From the NCBI GenBank assembly GCA_900768795.1, contig CAAGEH010000008.1, positions 113,840 to 177,839 of the forward strand: DNA of 64,000 nucleotides. The letters run 5' to 3'. Within the stretch, counting starts at the first letter, position 1. Each line of letters begins with the position of its first letter. Shown here in pieces: positions 43,068 to 53,600 of the stretch. This DNA is from an uncultured Collinsella sp. (GTDB taxonomy: Bacteria > Actinomycetota > Coriobacteriia > Coriobacteriales > Coriobacteriaceae). The notes under the pieces were generated by a model that was given only the letters and a program-made list of their open reading frames with translations, did no database searches and had not been told where the DNA came from. A program made the translations under genes and the position numbers.

Positions 43068-44020
43068 TTTGCCACCTTCAGTGCCCGAGCCCATGCGCAG
43101 AACTCCTGTGCGACATCCTTATCGAGTATTTTGATGTGCCCTGCCTCTGCAAGGACACGACTGAAGAACCAGGGCTTTTGCGTGACGGCGACGATAACGA
43201 TGGTGCGCGAGGGGTCGTCGGGGTCAACCTCATCTGTTATATCGATGCCTGGCCAGGCGAGCGCGGGAAGGCGTTCGGTCGATACACTTATGCGCACCAT
43301 CTCTCCGCGTGAACGGATGCTTTCGTCGAGCGTCCGCACTTCGAGATGGTGCTCGACCGGTTTGCCCGTGCGCTTGCAAGCGAAAACCAGCGCGGTTTTA
43401 AAGGTGCGCACAGCTTGTCGGTCGAGGTCAAAACCGGTGAGGTAGAACTGCGTCCCGTCCTTTTCGATGCTCAGGGGGTCGACCGTGCGCGTGTTTCCGC
43501 GGTATTCAAAGGAAATACGCTGCCCTCGTTCCGTTGCATTTTGAATGATGGCGAAGCAAGGCCCCTTATCGGCATCGGTATCGATAAGGTTTTCGGCATC
43601 TTGCTCATCGGTGAACCCGTGCTCGCGCACGCCCAATGCAAGTCGTAGGTGCTCTTTGGTCAACTCGCCCAGGTCTGAGCTGGAAAGCAGGTGGTCGAGC
43701 ACAATGGTTTCCGGACCAGAGAGCCTTAACACGCCGATGTCTCGATTGAAGAAGTAGGCAGTTGTTGCTTCCTGGGTGACATTTCCCTCGTCATCGTAAT
43801 CTCCGTCGGTTCCGATTGCGAGCTGCGGACATCCGTCTATGTCGTAATACGTTTCTATGAGTTCCGCTGCTTTTGCGGCGACGCGCGGAGTGATATCCCA
43901 GTCGCATTCTTGGGTGAACTGCCGAAGCGATATCTCGCCCGTAGGGGAAGCGCTAAGCTTATCGAACAGGTCGAGTGCAATGTCGAAAAGCTCTGTTGAT
44001 GATACGGATTTAGCAGTCAT
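43064..44020 (-). CDS. WYL-domain transcriptional regulator (PafC-like)
   Basis: The 318-residue product has a short helical N-terminal part (DNA-binding winged helix likely at 1-70) and a WYL domain with QRISFEYRGNTRTVDPLSIE, KDGTQFYLTGFDLDRQAVRT, and FKTALVFACK. WYL domains sense single-stranded DNA or small ligands. In actinobacteria PafB and PafC form a heterodimer that controls the DNA-damage response. It overlaps its partner by 11 bases and ends by 4 bases over the dinG stop. Confidence 0.8.
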   Translation of the reverse strand: MTAKSVSSTELFDIALDLFDKLSASPTGEISLRQFTQECDWDITPRVAAKAAELIETYYDIDGCPQLAIGTDGDYDDEGNVTQEATTAYFFNRDIGVLRLSGPETIVLDHLLSSSDLGELTKEHLRLALGVREHGFTDEQDAENLIDTDADKGPCFAIIQNATERGQRISFEYRGNTRTVDPLSIEKDGTQFYLTGFDLDRQAVRTFKTALVFACKRTGKPVEHHLEVRTLDESIRSRGEMVRISVSTERLPALAWPGIDITDEVDPDDPSRTIVIVAVTQKPWFFSRVLAEAGHIKILDKDVAQEFCAWARALKVAN

Positions 44021-45038
44021 AGGGTTTCACCGCCTTATCGAGCATGTCGTTCCAAGCATGAACGAGCTCTGTTGGAGCGACCGGGGAAATATGCATATCG
44101 ATGTGGTCGAGCATAAAGGTAATCGATTCCTCAAGAGAGCGTGCGGAGATGGTCCATAATGCGCGGTTATGTTCGTCATCGCGCCGTATGTGTCCGCGTT
44201 TGTGCGTGACGGTTCGAATTTCCGCATCGCTCACTGTCGCGGGGAACTCGTATGTGACGTCTATGGGATCGCCTTCACCGAGGTCAAAGGTGAAAAAGCG
44301 GCTGTCTTGCACGCGAAAGTCGGAGGGGATTGCATATGTTCCCGTGAGCTTGCGCACGCGTTGGATGCGGTCGACTCGAAACGTTTTCTTTCTTGGTGTG
44401 TCGCCGTCATCTTTTCCGGGGTCGACCTGTCCGACAAAGTAATATGACCCGCCACCATAGAAGATGCCCCATATGGCGACCGTATGCTGTTTTCTCTCCC
44501 CTTTTGCATTTTGATAGTCGAACACGAGCTTCTTGCGCTGGGAAAACGCAGTCCAAACAGCATTCTGGTTTTCACCCGCGCGCGTAATCGGCGAGGTTGC
44601 AGCGTGATCGGAAGCGGCCAGCGCAAGCAGTTTTTCTTGAATGCGATGGTAGGGAACCGTGAAAGGTGAGTTTTTGTCCTCAAGGGCGCTATCGATGCAG
44701 GCGAGCAGAGTTTCAGCCGTATATGAGTCCAAAATCGTCTTGGTTTCATCGGTGAAAGATGTCTCGCGGTCGAGATACCAGAGGTGCTTTTCGGTTTTGT
44801 TTGCGCCTGCGACTTGCTTATCGCGTATGACGATGCCGTGTTTGCGCAGCTCTTCGCGGTCTCGTTTGAATTTCTTTTCGTTGGAATCTGCGACAGGCGA
44901 GTCGTAGCCTAAATCGGGATTTGAAAACACAACCGAAGAAGGAACGGGCTCACTGAGCGAATTGAATAGTTGCGCTAGGCACCATAGACGCCTAACCGGC
45001 TCCTCGACTTTGGCTGTCGTGCGGTCTTTTGTTGCCAT
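44010..45038 (-). CDS. WYL-domain transcriptional regulator (PafB-like)
   Basis: From ATG 45038 the 342-residue protein has an N-terminal winged helix (KVEEPVRRLWCLAQLFNSLS) and a WYL domain with KLVFDYQNAKGERKQHTVAI and YGGGSYYFVGQVDPGKDDGD. Directly upstream is the divergent M28-like gene. The pair with the next gene resembles PafBC; the neighbouring DinG supports a repair-linked role. Target genes are unknown. Confidence 0.8.
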   Translation of the reverse strand: MATKDRTTAKVEEPVRRLWCLAQLFNSLSEPVPSSVVFSNPDLGYDSPVADSNEKKFKRDREELRKHGIVIRDKQVAGANKTEKHLWYLDRETSFTDETKTILDSYTAETLLACIDSALEDKNSPFTVPYHRIQEKLLALAASDHAATSPITRAGENQNAVWTAFSQRKKLVFDYQNAKGERKQHTVAIWGIFYGGGSYYFVGQVDPGKDDGDTPRKKTFRVDRIQRVRKLTGTYAIPSDFRVQDSRFFTFDLGEGDPIDVTYEFPATVSDAEIRTVTHKRGHIRRDDEHNRALWTISARSLEESITFMLDHIDMHISPVAPTELVHAWNDMLDKAVKPYDC

Positions 45039-45266
45039 CGTGATCGACTCATTTCGTTCGTTCGCAAACTGCATATGGCGCAGTCCATTGATTTTAATCC
45101 CAATATGGAGATGAAGGGACGTATCGAGCTAACGAACTCGATACGCACCCTTGCACTACCTTGCTTTTTGTTGAAAGGGTATACTTTTGACTATATACGG
45201 TTCCGCGCGCTGTCGATGCAGGTGGCAGGCGGAATCCAACAGACGAAAGATGGATGTGGAGCGCAC

Positions 45267-48200
45267 ATGGCTAACACCCAGAAATATCTCGCCCACCTGT
45301 TGCAGGACGAGAAGATAACGCCGGCATGCAGCGAGGAAGAGCGCGTTGCAGCCCAAGAGCTTGCGGGCATTTTCAAGGATCACGGGTTTAACCCCGAGAT
45401 CCAAGAATTTGATGCCGGTCCGTCCAAACAGGTCGGATTGTCCATCATGGGCATCATGGCGTTTGTCGGAGCCGTGCTGTGCGGACTTTCCGGCGTCGCC
45501 GGCGTCATCGGATATATGCTGCTGATCGCGGCGGTCGTGCTGTATGTATTCGATCGTTTAGGACATCCGACATTGACGCTCCTTGGGGCTGGTGGCCCGT
45601 CGCAAAACGTCATCGCCTATCACAAGGCTACCGGCCCCGTCGCTTCCCCGCGCAATCGTCCGGTTGTCGTGGTCGCTCACTATGATTCGCCGCGTGCTGA
45701 TTTTGCATCGCATCCGAGCTTTGGCCCGTATGTGTCCCTTGTCAACAGGGCGTTTCCCTATGCTATGGTTCTGTCTGCCGTAGCTGCAATCGTTCACGTG
45801 TTTCCCATCCCTGAGGCTGCGCAGCTCGCATTTTGGATCCTTGCGATCGTATTTGCACTCGTCGCTCTCGCCTATGCGGTCATTCAGCTCGCGCACATCT
45901 ATGTGCTTCCCTACACATCGGGTGCCGTCTGCAATAAATCGTCTGTAGCAGCCATGCTCGGCATCATGGACACGGTGGCTCCGCTCGCCGATAAGGATGC
46001 CGAGATGTTCCCTGATGACGTTCCTGCCGATGCGTATTTCAAGCAGCTCGCCGAGGAGGCGGAGCGTGCTGCCCAGGAGCAGTACGTCCCCGAGGATGTC
46101 GAGGCTCCTGCCACTCGTGTAAAGAAGCATGTGTTTGACGGCATCGGTAACCCGCTCGGCTCTACCGCCGATGATGGCGAGAACGTTCCCGAGACGGAGG
46201 ACGGCGATTCTCAAGCGACATCTGCTGTCCAGACGTCACCGGAGACGGGCTCCGCCGCTGCCTCTGTAGACCCATTTGTCACTATTCCCGACATGCCCGA
46301 AGTCGACTCCATGCGCAAAGAGGACCAGGCGGAGACCGGGTCTGCAGATTCCGGTGAGCCCGTTGAATACAAGACGTTCAGTGAGCGCGTCTCTGCGGAA
46401 CTTGCTTCCGAGGCACATGCCAGTGTATCGCCTCAGCCTTCTGCTCCCGTCCAGGCCAATATGCCCGCACCCGAGCCTGAATACATCGAAGTTACACCGC
46501 TCAAGAACGAAGCTGGGTGCATCCGTTACGGTGCAGATAAAATCGCCGCGCTCGGTATGCTTCCCACGTCGTGTGATATCGAGTACACTTCCGATGCAAT
46601 GCCAAGGCCCTATAAGCTTTTAGTTGAAAAACCCGAGCCCGTGTCGGCTCCCGTTGTTGAGCCTGTTGCCTCCGTAGCGACAACTTCGCCCGTTGTGGCT
46701 GTAGCGCCCGCGGCGGCAGCTGCCGTTCCCGAGCCTGAAGCTCTCTCCCGTCCCGATTCCGCGATGCCCATGGCTCCTTCGCCCGCGAATGTGCCTGCGC
46801 CCGAGGTCCAGCCCCAGCCTACGCCTGCCGAGCAGCCCGCTCAGCCCACTGTTGCAGCATTCGAGCAGTCTGAGCAAGTTGCAGGCTCTGAATCCGCTGC
46901 GGTTGAAATGTCCGCACCGGCGCCTGCGCAGTTGGTGAACGATGCGGCAGCGTCTGCAATTTCCGAGACTCCTGCTGAACCTTTTGAGGTAGCGGGCGTC
47001 GTCGATTCGGATAATGCGGGAATTGCCGAGGCGAATCTCGATGAGAACGCTCAGCAAACGCTCGAACCTGAGACGTCAGAGTCGCAGGAAGATGTCGAAG
47101 GCGAAGAGGGATTCTATCCTGTCTCTGATGCATCGGAGCCCGTGCATCAGGAAGATGATGAGCTTGGAGGCGCCGATTCTTCTCTTGAGAGCACTTCGGT
47201 AATGCAGGCGCTCGAAAGCGAGGACAACAATCAAATCGAGGTTGAGGAGTCTGGACAGGAGCCGCCCGCGTATCAGAAGACGTCGTACTCACTCGATGAA
47301 AACGAGCAGGCGGATAATCCGCTCTCCAAGATCCCCGTGGATGACATCAAGGCTAAGGCCAAGGCGATTGCCGATCGCGCGGTTGAGATTTTCCATATGG
47401 TTGTGGAAAAGGTAAAAGCCTGGATTGAGCAGTTCAAAGAAGCGCGTGCCGCGGAGCAGGCGCAGCTCAAGGAACGCGATGTCGAAGCTGAAGATGACAT
47501 GTTTGCCCGTGTTTCCGATGAAGAGCATGCGGTAGATGCTTCCGATGCCGATGGACTCGCCGACGTCGATGATACTGTCGCTGAGGACGCATTTGAAGAA
47601 GGTATTGATCTCGATACCGATACCGATACCGACGTGGACGCCACTTCTGATGATATCGAAGCGGATGACAACATCGCAGCCGCTCCTGCCTGCGTAGATA
47701 CAGAGGGCGAGGGCTCTGAGGGCGAGGGGCCGGATGCTGCGTCCGTTAAGTCAAGTGATGTCGCGGACGATAGTTCGGTCTCTGACGAAGCGGTTGATAC
47801 TTTCGATTCCGTCGAGCCCGGTGCAACTGTTCAGCTTTCTGTCGATGATATTTCCGCTCGTGAAGAACAGGGCGAGGACGTTATCGATGCTGATGTGGAT
47901 GTGCCCGGCGCAACCCAGGTCTTCGAATCGATTGCAGATGAAAGCGAGGCTGTCGAGCCGACTGTAGGCGCCGAACCGATTTCTAATGTCGCAGATGATG
48001 CGGAAAATGAACAGGTTGCAACGGAGGACATGGACGCCCCCGTCTTCGTTGACGAGTCTGATAGCGACGGTGTCAATGATGAGCTTGTCGAGGCTGTGGA
48101 AGTGTCCGAACCTGAGTCCGCAACCGAGCACTCGGCATCCAACGATGCCGAGTTTGAGGTCGAGCATGCAGCACTCGATGCCGATTTCGCGACTGAACCG

Positions 48201-49631
48201 ACATCCAAACTCTCGGTACCCGATGCGACGCTTTCGGTGGATATGACACCGCTTGTTGATGCGGGCGTTGATGCTGCAAAGGGCGAGCGCATCGAAACCG
48301 AATCGGTCGACCGCGCTGAAGAGGCCTTTAGTAACGAAGAGCTTCAAAAGCCGAAGAAATTCTCTACCCAGATATTTGAGATGCCTAATCTCGACAATCA
48401 GTTTGATGAGGCAGAAGAGGAAGAGGATGAGGATGAGGAGCCGCTCGTCTCCATCACCGATTCCATCGATTCACTTATGTCCCAGATTGCTTCCCGTATT
48501 AAGAAGAAGTCGAAGGGAAGCAAGAGAGGTTTGCGTCTGGGCAGCAAGAAGACCGATCCGGGTCGCACTATCCAGTCGCCGATCCCCGTGATGCGTGCGA
48601 TTGAACCGCGGGAAGATGAAGACCAGCACGAGATGGAAGAGTCTCAGGTCCAGGTTCCCGAGTCGAGTAGTCCCATTACGTCAATTCCGGATCCTGCTGC
48701 CGTCAATCCGCTTAGGTCGATTCCCGACCCGGCGCTCCCCTCGATTGATCGAGCAAACAACAATTCCCGTGCTGCTTTGTTTGACCTTCCCGATCCGATG
48801 GATCCGGTGAGCGATCCGTTTGCAACACAACCTGCCGCTCGTTCTGTCGATAGCGAGAGCCCCTCGCTATCCGAGACGGCGCCCCAGCACGTCACGTCCC
48901 AGTTCGATACCATCGCCGCCGATGATGTCGACAATGACGAATATGAGCCGGCGCCTACTCGTCCTAGGACAAAGAAAAAGCATCACTTCTTCGGTCGCAA
49001 AAAGAAGACTGAAAACAGCATGAGCGACTGGCTCGGTGTTGATGATGAGTTCGATGCCAAGCAGTCCGGCCGTGGTATCGGCAGTTGGGATAACTTCGAG
49101 GATGACGACTGGAAGGGCGGTGCCGCAGCTGGTGAAGGCGTGAGCGAGGAAGAAAAGCGCCAGGCAGTCACTGCACTCGGAAACGATGAGCTTTTGGGAC
49201 ACGATATCTGGTTTGTCGCGACGGGCGCCTCTGAATGTGATTCTGCAGGTATGAAGGCGTTTTTGGCGACGCATCACGACAAGCTGCGCGGTGTCTTCTT
49301 TATCAATCTCGAGAGCATCGGTTCGGGTGACCTCGCGACCATCTCGGTCGAGGGCGATCGACGTCAGCTCAGGGGCGATCGCCGAATCTCGCATCTCGTC
49401 CATACGGTCGGCGATGCTCTGCATTACGATATCGGCAACGTTCCGATGCCGAACACCGCAACAGACGCCTATGCCGCGCTCGATATGAGTCTCAGGGCTT
49501 TGACTATTGCCGGTGTTGAGGGCAATCGCTTTGCATGTGCTAAGACCACCGATGACTATCCGTTTAACGTTGAGCCCGATAACGTTTCGGCTGTTGCCGA
49601 GGTCGTGACTGAGCTCATCCGTCGCTCGTAG
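45267..49631 (+). CDS. Giant M28-like pseudo-peptidase split by a disordered acidic insert
   Basis: The 1,454-residue product starts like an M28 metallopeptidase: four helices (about 52-95 and 160-213) and VVVVAHYDSPRADF. After SGAVCNKSSVAAMLGIMD, about residue 230, a roughly 1,070-residue Glu/Asp/Ala/Pro/Ser-rich stretch follows, with one charged helical piece (AKAIADRAVEIFHMVVEKVK). From about residue 1,305 the M28 fold resumes (GHDIWFVATGASECDSAGMK, NLESIGSGDLATISVEGD, AKTTDDYPFNVEPDN). Metal and base residues look altered: the bridging Asp is replaced (CNKSS for DNASG), the first Glu of the EE pair is Ser. I infer a non-catalytic membrane protein. ATG 45267 has TGGAG upstream. Confidence 0.65.
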   Translation: MANTQKYLAHLLQDEKITPACSEEERVAAQELAGIFKDHGFNPEIQEFDAGPSKQVGLSIMGIMAFVGAVLCGLSGVAGVIGYMLLIAAVVLYVFDRLGHPTLTLLGAGGPSQNVIAYHKATGPVASPRNRPVVVVAHYDSPRADFASHPSFGPYVSLVNRAFPYAMVLSAVAAIVHVFPIPEAAQLAFWILAIVFALVALAYAVIQLAHIYVLPYTSGAVCNKSSVAAMLGIMDTVAPLADKDAEMFPDDVPADAYFKQLAEEAERAAQEQYVPEDVEAPATRVKKHVFDGIGNPLGSTADDGENVPETEDGDSQATSAVQTSPETGSAAASVDPFVTIPDMPEVDSMRKEDQAETGSADSGEPVEYKTFSERVSAELASEAHASVSPQPSAPVQANMPAPEPEYIEVTPLKNEAGCIRYGADKIAALGMLPTSCDIEYTSDAMPRPYKLLVEKPEPVSAPVVEPVASVATTSPVVAVAPAAAAAVPEPEALSRPDSAMPMAPSPANVPAPEVQPQPTPAEQPAQPTVAAFEQSEQVAGSESAAVEMSAPAPAQLVNDAAASAISETPAEPFEVAGVVDSDNAGIAEANLDENAQQTLEPETSESQEDVEGEEGFYPVSDASEPVHQEDDELGGADSSLESTSVMQALESEDNNQIEVEESGQEPPAYQKTSYSLDENEQADNPLSKIPVDDIKAKAKAIADRAVEIFHMVVEKVKAWIEQFKEARAAEQAQLKERDVEAEDDMFARVSDEEHAVDASDADGLADVDDTVAEDAFEEGIDLDTDTDTDVDATSDDIEADDNIAAAPACVDTEGEGSEGEGPDAASVKSSDVADDSSVSDEAVDTFDSVEPGATVQLSVDDISAREEQGEDVIDADVDVPGATQVFESIADESEAVEPTVGAEPISNVADDAENEQVATEDMDAPVFVDESDSDGVNDELVEAVEVSEPESATEHSASNDAEFEVEHAALDADFATEPTSKLSVPDATLSVDMTPLVDAGVDAAKGERIETESVDRAEEAFSNEELQKPKKFSTQIFEMPNLDNQFDEAEEEEDEDEEPLVSITDSIDSLMSQIASRIKKKSKGSKRGLRLGSKKTDPGRTIQSPIPVMRAIEPREDEDQHEMEESQVQVPESSSPITSIPDPAAVNPLRSIPDPALPSIDRANNNSRAALFDLPDPMDPVSDPFATQPAARSVDSESPSLSETAPQHVTSQFDTIAADDVDNDEYEPAPTRPRTKKKHHFFGRKKKTENSMSDWLGVDDEFDAKQSGRGIGSWDNFEDDDWKGGAAAGEGVSEEEKRQAVTALGNDELLGHDIWFVATGASECDSAGMKAFLATHHDKLRGVFFINLESIGSGDLATISVEGDRRQLRGDRRISHLVHTVGDALHYDIGNVPMPNTATDAYAALDMSLRALTIAGVEGNRFACAKTTDDYPFNVEPDNVSAVAEVVTELIRRS

Positions 49632-49639
49632 GAGGATTC

Positions 49640-49858
49640 GTGATTTCATTTATCCGAAAGCACTGGGTCGCGTATCTTGTCGGTGCTGCCATAGCTATCG
49701 TTCTCGGCTTTGGCATATCGGTACTCGTCGGTGTAAAGGGTTCTACACCCGCTGATGAACGCGCTGAAATCGTTAAGAAGGAGTCCAATTCCGGAATCTC
49801 TTCAATTGCCGATGACACGCCGAGCGCCCAGTCCGATGCGGGTTCGAGTCAACAATAA
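49640..49858 (+). CDS. Small membrane protein
   Basis: The 72-residue product has one hydrophobic segment (VAYLVGAAIAIVLGFGISVL) and a charged, Ser-rich tail. The GTG start follows GGAGG, 8 bases after the M28-like gene, so they are probably one operon. Family unknown. Confidence 0.6.
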   Translation: MISFIRKHWVAYLVGAAIAIVLGFGISVLVGVKGSTPADERAEIVKKESNSGISSIADDTPSAQSDAGSSQQ

Positions 49859-49888
49859 AAATCTGAGCACATACTGCTCATCAGATTT
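49859..49888. terminator. Bidirectional hairpin between convergent genes
   Basis: AAATCTGA pairs with TCAGATTT. The right arm includes the sortase stop codon. Confidence 0.5.
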
Positions 49889-50585
49889 GAGCAAACAGCA
49901 CGAGCGTGCGTTCCCGTTGGTGGGGGCGTGCGCTCGAGCACGTTATGAGTGCAAGCACGCGTTTTACCGATGAACTTTGGGATACGGTATCGGCGCGCTT
50001 TGCAGTTGCCTGCGTGATAAATGAATGCAACCAAGGTTTAAGCTCGTCTACATCTGCGATATCAAAACGCTGGATGTCGGTATTGCCGGCATCGATTTTT
50101 AGAGCGCAAACCGGATAGTAAGTCCGTTTTTTACCGGTACTATCCCAAAGCGTTGCATTTTTCAGTGTGTCAAAAAGTGCCTGTTCAGGCATGCGGCGCA
50201 AGGGGGAGAACATTCCGCTGCCGCCGATTTGATTATGTCCATAGATGACGGTCAGTAAGGAACCCCGTTCGACTCGTGCATCGATAAAGGCGCATCCGAG
50301 TGGCGACTTGTTTCCGTTTTGATCATGGCTTAAATAAAAGTCTGGTGCATCTTCTGCGGCTTGGACAACGGGAACCGAAACGGTTGTCCCCGAGACTTCA
50401 AGCCAAGACTGTCTCCTTGATTCTTGGGTTCGAGACGTAACAATGGCATTGCTGGCAGAGCTGTCGGTTTGTGTTTGACCTCCAGCTAGCGGCGAACTTT
50501 CTCCGAGTGCGAAACCTAAAATAAGAACGAGAGCGCACAGTGCGGCAAGGGCTATTTTTGAAACTATGTTTGTTTTGCCGGACAT
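49881..50585 (-). CDS. Class B sortase
   Basis: The 234-residue transpeptidase has an N-terminal membrane anchor (about 9-28) and the catalytic His117 in VIYGHNQIGGSGMFSPL. Cys216 lies in ALITCSSARP and Arg226 in QRERTLVLFAQI. The layout and TC-to-RxLV spacing fit class B sortases. Sortases cut LPXTG-like signals and join proteins to the cell wall. It follows the LPQTG adhesin gene by 22 bases, which is its likely substrate. Confidence 0.85.
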   Translation of the reverse strand: MSGKTNIVSKIALAALCALVLILGFALGESSPLAGGQTQTDSSASNAIVTSRTQESRRQSWLEVSGTTVSVPVVQAAEDAPDFYLSHDQNGNKSPLGCAFIDARVERGSLLTVIYGHNQIGGSGMFSPLRRMPEQALFDTLKNATLWDSTGKKRTYYPVCALKIDAGNTDIQRFDIADVDELKPWLHSFITQATAKRADTVSQSSSVKRVLALITCSSARPHQRERTLVLFAQI

Positions 50586-50607
50586 ATGTGCTCCCGTTCG
50601 TGAACAA

Positions 50608-53600
50608 CTAAATCATTCGATTTTTAATGATGTGCACAATTGCTGTCCCCACAATGCAGCAGGTGCAAAGCGCGCTAAATACAAGGGAGACGGTGATAAT
50701 ACCTGTTTGGGGAAGAGCCCGTGAACCTCTCGGTGAGTCACCGGGTTTTGAAGGCTCCTCTGTCTTGGGCGTCTTGGGTTCATCTTCTGGCGATTGGACA
50801 ACGCGGTCTGAAACATGGTCCTCAAGCTTATCGCCGCCACCGTTGCGGAAAGCGTCGACGCGAGCCGTATTTTCGAGTGCTTGTTCGTGTTCGTATGCAT
50901 CGGTCGTTGTTAGGGTCAGGATCGCGCCACGCCATGCAAGGGCATCCTCATCCGATTGTTTGTTTTCGTAGGACTTTTCAGCCGATTCGATATCGTCGTG
51001 CTCGTCGAAGAGGTCCTCGCGATCCCAATCTGCGCTGTCATTGCTTCGCGTTGTAAACCCGGCCTCGACCCTGCCATATTCAAATCTGATGCCGGTTATA
51101 GTCTCGTTTTCTTTAAGATCGAGTTCATCAACAGTCAAAGTGGTGGATACAGACGTATCAAGATTAGATTTCCAAAGACGCCATCCGTTGTAATCAAGCG
51201 CCCTTCCGTCTTCCCCGAGAAGCTCGCGCGTCGAACCGTCTGCAAGCCAGGAATTGACATGGCCGTCATCAAGTGTGGCGTTAGCTGAGTTCTCGTCGAT
51301 ACCGTCTTTTTCGACTTCGTTTGCATCTGCGTTAATTGGAACGTCGTTGTTTCCGGCGGTCTTGTTGTCGGCTTTTGTCGAGGTTGTCCGATACCAAACG
51401 TTAAACTTTCCGTCAAAATCGCCAAACGCTTGCGGGGTTTGCAGGGAATCGAGTCGAGCGAGACCTTTTGTTGCTGCTTCTAGTTCATCGGTGATCGTAA
51501 ACTCATCCACCCACGTATTTGAAGTGTTCCGGGCATCAATCGTGTAGCTGTAGGTTTTGTTCTTCCCGCCGGCTACTTCTTGCCGTTTGTCGATCTCTGC
51601 GGAGATCTCGATAGGTGAATCTTTCATTTCGACTTGTTGAACTTCGCCCGTGTTTTTAACTTCAAACGAGATGAATCCAGCTTGATCATATGTACGTGGG
51701 GTTTGAATTTCGGTGAGCGTATAGACGCCCGGTTTTATATGTTCGACGCGATGAGGCTCGCTGTTTGAGGTCCAACTGTCGATTTCTTTACCATCTGCGT
51801 CCATAACGGAGAGTTTTGCGCCCTCGACTTCCGATTTTCCCGTTATATCGGTTTTCGTGATGTCGATTTTGGTGAAATCGTTCTCGATTTGAACTTGTTC
51901 GAAAACAACGGGAGCCTGAGCGTCTTCATATGTAAGGGTGATTTCATGCTCGCTTTCGTCAAGCAGATAGCCTTCGGGTGCTTTCGTTTCCTTTATGACG
52001 TATGTTGCACTTCCGCATCCGAGCGGCAATTCCGGCGTGGCAGCTTTTCCCTCGTCATCTGTTGTGATTTGAGCTACGACCTCACCTTCGGCTGCTTCAA
52101 CTTCTCCAGTAGGGCTAACGATTTCTTTGCGGGCGATAACATCAAACGATGCATCTGCCAAGGGCGTGTCCGTTCCCTTGATACGTTTGAGCACCTCAAT
52201 GCGCCCCGTTGCTCGCTTGTCGCTTACCTTGATGGTGCAGATGGCATCTTGCCCCGCCCCGTCGGGGACTTCGAAAGCGACGGGTTCGGAAAGCAGGAGG
52301 TATGGGGATACCGCCTCCGTTTCCTTTAGGTAATACGTTCCGGGCTTAAGACTTTGCGGGAGCGTGACGCTTCCGTTTTCATCAGTGGTAAACGTTGAAG
52401 TTGTGACATGTTGGGGATACCAGCACTCCTGATCGATAGGGTTCCGATCGGCATCGAGCAGTTGGAATGTGAAACCCGCTAGCTTGACAGTTTCATCGGA
52501 CAGGGCATCGCATTTGACGATTTGAATGTGGCTGCCGAGCTCATGGTTGTTGACTATGTATTGAAGATGTGCCCCGTTCTGCATCTGCTCAGCGGAGATA
52601 TTCCAGTCATCGATGTGCGCATAGCCCTCGGGCACGGTTTCTTCCACTTCGTGAGCGGTGTATCCGGCACGGTCGTACGGAATGGCTCCGGCTGCCCCAC
52701 TTGGGCGCTCTCCTCGCCCAAACCACAGTGACGTATCTTTTGAGGTGTCGGCATAGCCGTTTTCATTTGTGGTGATTGAACCCACCACTTCACCCGTTGA
52801 ATTTGAAACGAGTTCAAAGCGTACGCCCGCAGCTGGTTTTTCGATCTTAGACTCTTCGTCTTTGCTGTCCTTAAGCAGTTTCGAAATCTCAAGGTCGAAA
52901 GCTATGGGGGTGTCGGCGACTTTCGACTGCAGTGGAACAACAGTTTCTCCGTTGGCGTTTGCCTCGATTTCTATGGACTCAGTGTTGAGCGTGTAACCTT
53001 CTGGAGCTTTGGTTTCCGCTACGGTGAGTTTGCCCAAGGGAACGTTTTCAAATTCGACCACGCCTGCGGCATCCGTTTCGCCGTCTGCGCTCCAACCAGG
53101 GGTGCCTTGGGAAACAAGATGAAAACCGGCACCTGCCAAGCTCGCGCCTGCCTGCTTGTCATCGTGAACCGCCGCATCGACCTTAACAACTTTGATTTTT
53201 GCTGTTACCGGCTTGTCCTCGACTTTGACGGTTGAGTTGTCGTCTCCGGTTTTGAAAGCGATTTTTCCTTCTTGTTTGGCAAACCCTTCGGGCGCTTTGG
53301 TTTCGACAAGATAGTACGAACGATTTTTATCAAGAGACACGGTGGCTTTGCCGGTCTTGCCCGTGGTAATCGTTTCAACCTTGGTTCCGTTTTCGGTGAA
53401 CACATCGAAAACGGCGCCCTCAAGCGTATATTTTCCGTTATTTGCGGTGACGTCCGCTTCGGCAGATTCCTTCGCGACGGTTATCTCTACACCGGGCATT
53501 ACATAGAGCATGTTTTGCTTCTCGTGTCCGGTTGTAGGGTCCTTTATCGAGTGGAACACCTTGGTTCGATTGTGTGGGGCTTTAAGCGTTCCGGATGTTG

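Noticed and set aside
47600..47640. Short GATACC repeat as an iteron-type origin element
   Set aside because: It encodes an Asp-Thr run in the acidic insert of the M28-like protein and is too short and local.
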